Of a stretch of 64,000 nt of DNA, positions 55,801 through 62,056 are shown piece by piece. The notes beneath the pieces were generated by a model that worked only from the letters and a program-made list of their open reading frames with translations, was not told where the DNA came from and did no database searches. Source of the stretch: Pseudopedobacter saltans DSM 12145 (GTDB lineage: Bacteria > Bacteroidota > Bacteroidia > Sphingobacteriales > Sphingobacteriaceae); contig NC_015177.1 of assembly GCF_000190735.1 (NCBI RefSeq), forward strand, positions 2,480,001 through 2,544,000, given 5' to 3'. The position numbers and the translations under genes are program-made. Position 1 is the first letter of the stretch; every line of letters begins with the position of its first letter.

Positions 55801-57390
55801 CTAGCTAAAATACAAATACAATCCAATCATCACTATCCAAAGCGCTCCCCAGGCAATCTTCACTTTATTGCTTGTAGGTTCGGTGTGGCTTTTTTCTTCT
55901 GCTGTCATCTGGTAAGAAACAGGATTTCTGTCTAATAGAGAAACGACTATGGCTACAATTATTAAAAAGGCAAAAATCAGGAACGACAGCAATAAATAGT
56001 GCGGCCATAACCCGGGATATTCTTTTGATGGAAAAACCCATAAATAACATATTCCAACACCTAAGCTAAAAATCGAACCTGCGGAAAGGATCAGGTTTAC
56101 TGCTAATCGGGTTGTTCTTTTCCAGAAAACACTTAACAGGAAAACTACCGAAAGCGACGGTGCAATAAAACCTAATACGGATTGAAATACGTCAAACAGA
56201 TTTAACCCTTTAATACTATCTATAGCTAAAGCCACTAGAACCGCAAAAGCCGCCCCTGCTACAACCGTATAACGCCCTACCTGAATAATCTTCTGGGTAC
56301 TTGCATTTGGGTTTATACGTTTAACATATAAATCCATTGTAAAAACGGTACTTAATGAATTTAAAGACGATCCGATTGTTCCTACTAATACCGCTATCAA
56401 TACCACAATCACTAAACCGTTCAATCCGGCAGGAAAAAGGTTAGTTACCATAGTCATGTATGCTTCGTTCGGATCTTTCAAACCAGGAAATAACACATAA
56501 CAAATTACTCCTGTAAGAATGAACAATGGCAAGGATAATATTTTCAGCCAACCAATGAAGTTTACCCCCAATTGTCCCTGTTCTAAATTCTTAGCACCTA
56601 ATACCGACTGTACCATGGCCTGGTCTGTACAGAAAAAAGCGATTGCAGCTACCGGATATCCCAATAAAATGGCATACCACGGATAATCCGGATTATCTGC
56701 CGGTTGAATTAAATTCCAATAGTTTGCCGGAACAGATTCGTAGAGCTTCGTTATTCCGCCTACTTTGTTAAGACCAAGGATCATTAGTAAAAACGATACC
56801 GCTATCAATAAAATCATCTGAAAAACGTTCACTTTAGCAATAGCTTTCAATCCTCCGGCAAACGTAAAGAATCCGGCTAAGGTCACCAAAACAATTACCG
56901 ATTGCCACATAGGAATCCCCAGAATTTGTCTTACCAAAAAACCTCCGGCGAAAAGTCCTAATGATAACCAGGAAATTAACATTTTAATTAAAGAATACCA
57001 GGCCAGAATATTCTGAGTGGAATCTCCGTAGCGCTTTCCCATAAATTCTGGCAAAGTACTTACTTTTGCCGCCAGATATTTAGGTGCGAATACTACTGCC
57101 AGGAGAAAAAGAAAAACGAAGGCATACCAGTCGAAATTTACCGCAACAATACCGGTAGTATAACCTATACTGGCAAAGGCCAATAACATAGACGGGCCAA
57201 CATTTGTCCCCCACATATTGAAACCTATACTGGGCCAGGTTAATGATTTGTTTGCCAGAAACAAAGTTTCTTCCCTATTCTTTTTAGCCGTTAATGCCGA
57301 CTTAAAACCTATAAAAACTAATACCAAGACATAAAGCACTACAATCAGGTAGTCCAGCATGGTTAGTTTTTCTAAAATATTAGATGCCAT
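55801..57390 (-). CDS. Sodium:solute symporter (SSS/SLC5 family)
   Basis: A 529-residue inner-membrane transporter with about 14 hydrophobic segments; LANKSLTWPSIGFNMWGTNVGPSMLLAFASIGYTTG and LPEFMGKRYGD are SSS-family landmarks, and VLVGTIGSSLNSLSTVFTMDLY is the conserved late helix. Members in Bacteroidota sugar loci import monosaccharides or uronates with Na+. It is 144 nt upstream of kduD, on the same strand. The specific sugar is unknown. Confidence 0.88.
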   Translation of the reverse strand: MASNILEKLTMLDYLIVVLYVLVLVFIGFKSALTAKKNREETLFLANKSLTWPSIGFNMWGTNVGPSMLLAFASIGYTTGIVAVNFDWYAFVFLFLLAVVFAPKYLAAKVSTLPEFMGKRYGDSTQNILAWYSLIKMLISWLSLGLFAGGFLVRQILGIPMWQSVIVLVTLAGFFTFAGGLKAIAKVNVFQMILLIAVSFLLMILGLNKVGGITKLYESVPANYWNLIQPADNPDYPWYAILLGYPVAAIAFFCTDQAMVQSVLGAKNLEQGQLGVNFIGWLKILSLPLFILTGVICYVLFPGLKDPNEAYMTMVTNLFPAGLNGLVIVVLIAVLVGTIGSSLNSLSTVFTMDLYVKRINPNASTQKIIQVGRYTVVAGAAFAVLVALAIDSIKGLNLFDVFQSVLGFIAPSLSVVFLLSVFWKRTTRLAVNLILSAGSIFSLGVGICYLWVFPSKEYPGLWPHYLLLSFLIFAFLIIVAIVVSLLDRNPVSYQMTAEEKSHTEPTSNKVKIAWGALWIVMIGLYLYFS

Positions 57391-57403
57391 TTTATGGGTT
57401 GTG

Positions 57404-57437
57404 AGTTAAAGTTGAAAGTTCAGAGTTGAAAGTTTTC
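57404..57437. repeat. Heptad-period repeat upstream of the SSS gene
   Basis: GTT recurs at 57411, 57418, 57425 and 57432 (7-nt steps), with one more at 57405 after a 6-nt slip. Lies 14 nt upstream of the transporter start codon. Confidence 0.65.
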
Positions 57438-57487
57438 TTATAAGTCGGATTAATTATTCGCACTGTATTTTTGTTTATTTCTTTATG

Positions 57488-57549
57488 AGATTGCTTCGTT
57501 CCTCGCAATGACAAAAACAGGAGCGTCATTGCGAGGAACGAAGCAATCT
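57488..57549. repeat. Perfect 25-bp palindromic repeat
   Basis: 57488-57512 is exactly complementary to 57525-57549 around a 12-nt spacer. The arm contains CGTTCCTCGCAATGAC, a motif I recall as widespread dispersed repeat in Bacteroidota and other genomes. It lies in the 288-nt spacer between the SSS and Gfo/Idh/MocA genes. Confidence 0.9.
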
Positions 57550-57625
57550 ATTACCTTAACACCATTTATATTGATTCTACACAACATATTATTCATCAAG
57601 AGGATACAGTGCTTTTCTCTCAAAC

Positions 57626-57651
57626 GCAATGTCCCTTTCAGGAGACATTGC
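57626..57651. terminator. Possible terminator after the oxidoreductase gene
   Basis: An 8-bp stem (57626-57633 with 57644-57651) with a 10-nt loop, 27 nt past the stop codon at 57679; no clean T run. Confidence 0.35.
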
Positions 57652-57678
57652 TTGGAAGTAAAAATGCTTTTAACTCAT

Positions 57679-58749
57679 TTATAATTCTACCTGATTTTCC
57701 TCTAACAAACTCTTCACTTTTACAGGTATCCCTGTTTTCAGCGATCGGTCCATAGCCTGCAATAACGCAAAAGTGCCAATACCTTCTTTCATATCAGGAT
57801 AAGCAGTAAAACCTTGTTCTATACTATCCGCAAAATATTCGATATAGTTCTGATATTCTCCTGCGTGATGGCTTTGGCCTTCGAAACGGTAATAATATTT
57901 CAAAGTAGCATCTCCCCAGGTAATAATTTTGTCTTCACCAGTTCTATCTGTAACGGCATAACGCAATTCATGGTAATCTGCCTGACTTGCGCCTTCTGTA
58001 CACCTTAAAATAGTGCTCATTCCGCTATCACGATAAGTTGGCTGTGTCGGGCTGGTATAAACGCCGCTTACACGAGCAATTCTTCCATCTGTAGCTTTGA
58101 AAATAAAGTGCATAGTGTCTTCGTTCTTTAAGCCGCCAGCTTTTCCGTTTGAGCTTAACATTCCGTACCCCATCACTTCTTCGATATTTGGTAAATACCA
58201 ACGGATAAAATCTACCGGATGGCTAAGTCCTCCATATAACCATTTAAAAGACGCATCTAAAGCCCATGGCTTTTCTAAAAACCAACGGTGATCCGCATGG
58301 TAATGGGCCTCTATAGTAATTAAATCTCCAAGTATGCCTTCTTCAAAATCCTTACGCTGTCTTTTTGCCGGCTCGAAGAATCGTGAACTTTGTCCAACAA
58401 AAACCTTCTTTCCGGTCTTTCTAGCTAACTCTAATAACTCATTCGCATCTTTTAGGTTATCTATAAAAGGTTTGGTGCAGATAACATGCTTATCATGAAG
58501 CAAAGCTTGCTTAATATGCTGAGCATGTAAATGATCTGGTGTATAAATCGCTATGATATCAATTTCCTTATCATTTAACATTTCTTCATAACTTGTAGTA
58601 TAAGAATGAAAATCAAATTCTTTAGCTCGCTGTTTACAAGTTTCTTCACTTAAATCGCACATGGTTTTCAATTGAACCTTTTTGCTATTTAAGACAGCAG
58701 AAATGGTACTTCTGCCCTCTCCTAATCCTAATATTCCTATTTTAAGCAT
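57679..58749 (-). CDS. Gfo/Idh/MocA family oxidoreductase
   Basis: A 356-residue NAD(P)-dependent oxidoreductase: Rossmann GILGLGEGRSTISAVL, then IIAIYTPDHLHAQHIKQALLHDKHVICTKPF with the EKP-type motif as CTKPF, and a C-terminal alpha/beta domain with WLYGGLSHPVDFIRWY. The family acts on sugars and inositols. Its place among sugar-catabolic genes suggests an oxidised or rearranged monosaccharide; the substrate cannot be read from sequence. Confidence 0.88.
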   Translation of the reverse strand: MLKIGILGLGEGRSTISAVLNSKKVQLKTMCDLSEETCKQRAKEFDFHSYTTSYEEMLNDKEIDIIAIYTPDHLHAQHIKQALLHDKHVICTKPFIDNLKDANELLELARKTGKKVFVGQSSRFFEPAKRQRKDFEEGILGDLITIEAHYHADHRWFLEKPWALDASFKWLYGGLSHPVDFIRWYLPNIEEVMGYGMLSSNGKAGGLKNEDTMHFIFKATDGRIARVSGVYTSPTQPTYRDSGMSTILRCTEGASQADYHELRYAVTDRTGEDKIITWGDATLKYYYRFEGQSHHAGEYQNYIEYFADSIEQGFTAYPDMKEGIGTFALLQAMDRSLKTGIPVKVKSLLEENQVEL

Positions 58750-58788
58750 TTTTAATATTTATTTTTAACCACAAGAGCACTATAATTT

Positions 58789-58820
58789 AGTACTTAGTAT
58801 CAAGTATATAGTATCAAGGC
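58789..58820. repeat. Heptad-period repeat (AGTA type)
   Basis: AGTA recurs at 58789, 58796, 58803 and 58810, then AGG at 58817: a strict 7-nt period. Upstream of the oxidoreductase gene. Confidence 0.75.
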
Positions 58821-58920
58821 TGGTAGGCTAAAGCCTTTATATTAAAACCAAACTTTCAGCATTAACTCATTCGATAAACAACGAAAGAACAACATCAACC
58901 CTACCTTTCAGACTTAGTGA

Positions 58921-58983
58921 ACCATCAACCATGGACCATAGACTATGAACAAACTTCAGTCCTCGGACTTCGGACATCTCAAT
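58921..58983. repeat. Nine-unit heptad-period repeat
   Basis: AC recurs at 58921, 58928, 58935, 58942 and 58949, then TC at 58956, 58963, 58970 and 58977: nine consecutive 7-nt steps. It reaches the end of the mutarotase-like gene (stop at 58987). Confidence 0.75.
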
Positions 58984-58986
58984 ACG

Positions 58987-59679
58987 TTATTTAAAAAACA
59001 CCCAGGTTTCATCTTTCTGTGTTCCTGGTATTCCTTCCTGATATTTTGCCATAATGGCGTTCCATTCTTTCACTTTTGGATTGTCCTTTTCTGTTAATGG
59101 GTTCAACTCATCCAACGTTTTTCCTTTCGGAATAGCGATAATCAGCATCAATTGCTTTCCGTTCCTGAACATGATTAAATGCTGAAAAGAAGCATTACAA
59201 AAGCCTTGCGCAATCTCTGGCCATTCCTGATACTGCGTTTTATGATATTTCATGTATTCTTTTTGCAAAGTTGTATCTGCTACCAAATTTGCTGTAAGAA
59301 TGTAATACTCAAATTCTTTTACTGTTGAAGTATCTGCGCAATGACTTCTTTCAAAATGATAATAGGGCTGATTGTAAAACTTAATTGCATTGCTTTTAAA
59401 AGAAGCCGTTAAGGATGTTTTAACCACCAAGCTATCGTTACTTTGTGCAAAAACGATATAATGGTCTTTCCATCTTTTAATTACCGCATCTTTTAAATCA
59501 GCTTGTGCTGACGCCCAATTTTGCAAGCTATCGGTAAAGCGTTGCGTGGTATCCCTTGAAAGGATTTCCCACAATACCGGTTCGAATTGCTTGTGCGTTT
59601 TTTCCTTTTGTTTGGGTTGACAGGCTGTAAAAACCAGAAAAAGCGCAAACAAACAAATTTTTGAAAACACCAATAACAT
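58987..59679 (-). CDS. L-rhamnose-mutarotase-like lipoprotein, apparently duplicated domain
   Basis: From the ATG at 59679 this is a 230-residue lipoprotein (LVFTACQPK). The C-terminal half (FEYYILTANL...YHKTQYQEWPEIAQGF...LIMFRNGKQLMLI...EWNAIMAKYQ) matches the DUF718/L-rhamnose mutarotase dimeric ferredoxin fold; the N-terminal half (LWEILSRDTTQRFTDSLQNWASAQADL...HYIVFAQSNDSLVVKT) looks like a diverged second copy. An in-frame extension up to 59916 is rejected because its 79 extra codons translate a dispersed repeat and overlap the next gene; 59718 is an alternative start. Confidence 0.72.
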   Translation of the reverse strand: MLLVFSKICLFALFLVFTACQPKQKEKTHKQFEPVLWEILSRDTTQRFTDSLQNWASAQADLKDAVIKRWKDHYIVFAQSNDSLVVKTSLTASFKSNAIKFYNQPYYHFERSHCADTSTVKEFEYYILTANLVADTTLQKEYMKYHKTQYQEWPEIAQGFCNASFQHLIMFRNGKQLMLIIAIPKGKTLDELNPLTEKDNPKVKEWNAIMAKYQEGIPGTQKDETWVFFK

Positions 59680-59733
59680 ATTATTCTGTTCCGGTTTTTC
59701 CTTAAAGTATCGGTACATCTTTTTTCTATGCTT

Positions 59734-59776
59734 CCCCTTATCCGCCCTTTGGGCACCCTCTCCCTCAGGGAGAAGG
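59734..59776. repeat. C-rich dispersed repeat, left copy
   Basis: A C-rich stretch with CACCCTCTCCCTCAGGGAG, containing small self-complementary segments. A related stretch in inverted orientation lies at 59834-59872; together they frame about 60 nt between the mutarotase-like and beta-helix genes. Confidence 0.55.
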
Positions 59777-59833
59777 AGAAAAACACAATATTTTGCTATA
59801 AAATACAGCTTCCTCAATTCGCTCTTCCATTTT

Positions 59834-59872
59834 CCCTCTCCTGTGGAAGCGGGACTAAGGGTGAGGGCTCGG
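59834..59872. repeat. C-rich dispersed repeat, inverted right copy
   Basis: Contains CCCTCTCCTGTGGAAGCGGG and GGGTGAGGG; its reverse complement follows the same C-rich plan as 59734-59776 and 61838-61900. Confidence 0.5.
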
Positions 59873-59893
59873 TTTTGATTTTCTCTCATCAGC

Positions 59894-61816
59894 TTATTGA
59901 CTACCTGTTTTGACAATCGCCTTATTTATCTCCCAATTTTTATCAGCAGCTGCTTTATATTTTCTTAAATGCTGATAGTCTTTTTCCAGACCCGCCTTTT
60001 CTTTAATTTCTGCTTTTACCATTGGACCGTTGTTTTCCCATACATTTCCCGGACCGTTGGCATTCTGTAGAAACTTTTCTGCAGGGCACCAGTTATCCTT
60101 TACATTGAAATAGGCAGAACCTTCGTCTGTGTACAAGTAAAACCAATGATCTGGAATATGAGCAAAAGGTGCTTTATAAATACTATCAATATAATTTTCT
60201 TTGATAGAAGATCCAGGTTGCGCCGATAAGGTATAAACCGCCGCCACATCGTACATATGTTTTCCATAATGCGTGATCTTATTGGCTAAAACATGATTGT
60301 TGCTCATGGCATTGATGGTTTTAGTCCATCCCCAGCCTAAAGAAATCCCGGTATAAGAGATCTCGTTAATTTCGTTATTTCTGATAGTGGTATTCTTGAC
60401 ATAACCTGCTCCTATTCCCACACAACCCCAATCGTCATTGGTTACATCTGTAATCAAATTATTCGCTATAAGCGTATTTCCGCTAACTTCTCTGTTATCT
60501 TTAGGATTATAAGGTAAGTGAGTTTCAAAAGCTTCATCGGAAAAAACGCCCAATAGAATGGCCGAACCACCGATATCTTTAAATAAATTTCCTTCTATTT
60601 TATCAAAATGATTTCCTCTATGATAATCTAATCCGGTTGAAGCCAAATGCATGAATTTACAATTCCTGAAGGATGTGTTCTCGCTATACTTCACCTCTAC
60701 CGCAGCTCTCGGACGACCTATCCAACCTTGGTTTTCTAATCCGGCTTTATCCGGTGTTCCCGGTTGTTTCAGCTTATAAGCTTCTAACAAATACATTCCA
60801 GCCTGTAGGGGCACATGCCCTTGCTGAGAGGGGCGTAACCAGGAGGTATGCGAAAAAGTAATTCCTTCGAAATGCAAATGCTTTACCGGTTGGTCTATAG
60901 TTCCCTCTATTCTAACCAAATTCTCCAGATAAGGAATGATTACATTGGCCTTTGCCAGATCTTCACCTTTTCTTGGCCAGTAATAAATTTTACGATTTAA
61001 TTTATCCAGATACCATTCCCCTTCCTGATTAAGGAATTGGATTGAATTGTTCAGGTAAAAACCAGAATTACCAGATTCCTTACTTATCCAGGGTGCAGGC
61101 CAGGGATGTTCTGATTGCACTTTGCTTTCCGGCTCGTAAAAAGAAAGTTTAATACTATCGCCCTGAAATTGCATGTGCTTAATCCTCAAGTTTGCGATTG
61201 CCCACCATTGATGGATAAACATTTCCATTCCCGCCTGAAACTTAAAACCTTTGATCTTAGGCTTAGGAATCCAGCAGGTTTGCTCTTCTTTATTCCATGA
61301 CAATATCCTATCCATATTGCCATAAGCAGTACTCATGCTTCTAATCCCTTTAACATTATTTACCCAAAACTGCCTGAAGTCCAGAACCTGATCGCCAATT
61401 ACAGGTGCATCTGCCACCCAAACTTTCCCTTTAGCTTCGGCAGGTAATCCACTCACATTTCCGGCTTTCTTCCAGCCTTTTACTTTTATTCCACCACTTA
61501 GTACAACCTCTTCATTCGAGGCATTTTTTATAATGGTTTTACTTTGCTCTGTCCCTGCATCTTCCGGTTTAATAAAGACAGATTCTTCCAGAAAGTAGTT
61601 TCCACCTTTCAGAAAAATCGTAGCACCATTTTTTACCGATTCATCATTTAATCTCCTTTGCTCGCGAACCTTTCTAATAGCCATGGACAATGTCGCCAGA
61701 GGTTGTTCTTTAGTTCCTGCATTTTTATCACTTCCGTTGATAGCCACCCAAATTTCAGAAGCCGAGCATAGTCCGGTACTGAATAAGGCAATACAAAAAG
61801 TAATGTACTTTATCAT
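59894..61816 (-). CDS. Secreted right-handed parallel beta-helix protein, probable carbohydrate-active enzyme
   Basis: A 640-residue protein with a signal peptide (1-19, ending CSASE). IWVAINGSDKNAGTKEQPLATLSMAI is the start of a parallel beta-helix fold; regular helix turns follow (NTSFRNCKFMHLASTGLDYH, NNLITDVTNDDWGCVGIGAG, TTIRNNEINEISYTGISLGWGW). The order of features recalls GH120/GH141-type or polysaccharide-lyase helices; I cannot choose a family. It neighbours a GH2 gene, so it probably cleaves the same glycan. Confidence 0.75.
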   Translation of the reverse strand: MIKYITFCIALFSTGLCSASEIWVAINGSDKNAGTKEQPLATLSMAIRKVREQRRLNDESVKNGATIFLKGGNYFLEESVFIKPEDAGTEQSKTIIKNASNEEVVLSGGIKVKGWKKAGNVSGLPAEAKGKVWVADAPVIGDQVLDFRQFWVNNVKGIRSMSTAYGNMDRILSWNKEEQTCWIPKPKIKGFKFQAGMEMFIHQWWAIANLRIKHMQFQGDSIKLSFYEPESKVQSEHPWPAPWISKESGNSGFYLNNSIQFLNQEGEWYLDKLNRKIYYWPRKGEDLAKANVIIPYLENLVRIEGTIDQPVKHLHFEGITFSHTSWLRPSQQGHVPLQAGMYLLEAYKLKQPGTPDKAGLENQGWIGRPRAAVEVKYSENTSFRNCKFMHLASTGLDYHRGNHFDKIEGNLFKDIGGSAILLGVFSDEAFETHLPYNPKDNREVSGNTLIANNLITDVTNDDWGCVGIGAGYVKNTTIRNNEINEISYTGISLGWGWTKTINAMSNNHVLANKITHYGKHMYDVAAVYTLSAQPGSSIKENYIDSIYKAPFAHIPDHWFYLYTDEGSAYFNVKDNWCPAEKFLQNANGPGNVWENNGPMVKAEIKEKAGLEKDYQHLRKYKAAADKNWEINKAIVKTGSQ

Positions 61817-61837
61817 TTCTTTGTTAGTTTTCAGTAA

Positions 61838-61900
61838 GCCTCACCCCCAACCCCTCTCCTCCAAAGGAGTCCCTTCGGGACGAAAGAGAGGGGAGCAGGG
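61838..61900. repeat. C-rich dispersed repeat, third copy
   Basis: GCCTCACCCCCAACCCCTC starts it; inside are two mini-hairpins (CTCC..GGAG and TCCC..GGGA). Lies between the beta-helix and GH2 genes; same family as 59734-59872. Confidence 0.6.
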
Positions 61901-61937
61901 CAGTGCTTGTATTTATTTTCAATTTATCGCTTTGGAT

Positions 61938-62056
61938 ATTTGCCTTTAGCCTTTCTCTTTCAGCTCTCTCAACTTCGGTCCTCGGATACCCAACTCCGGA
62001 ATTTATAGCCTCTTAGCAAATCGCTTTAAGCCTTATGCTTTTAGCTTTTAGCTTAT
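61938..62056. repeat. Long heptad-period repeat (17 units)
   Basis: About 17 units of 7 nt run from 61938 into the stop codon of the GH2 gene (62053-62055). GCC recurs at 61942 and 61949, CGG at 61976, 61983 and 61997, and GC-type anchors (AGC/CGC/TGC) at 62015, 62022, 62029, 62036, 62043 and 62050. The consensus changes along the tract while the period stays nearly constant. Confidence 0.75.

Noticed and set aside
59680-59916. N-terminal extension of the mutarotase-like gene
   Set aside because: Translates a dispersed repeat, overlaps the end of the beta-helix gene and would bury the lipoprotein signal.
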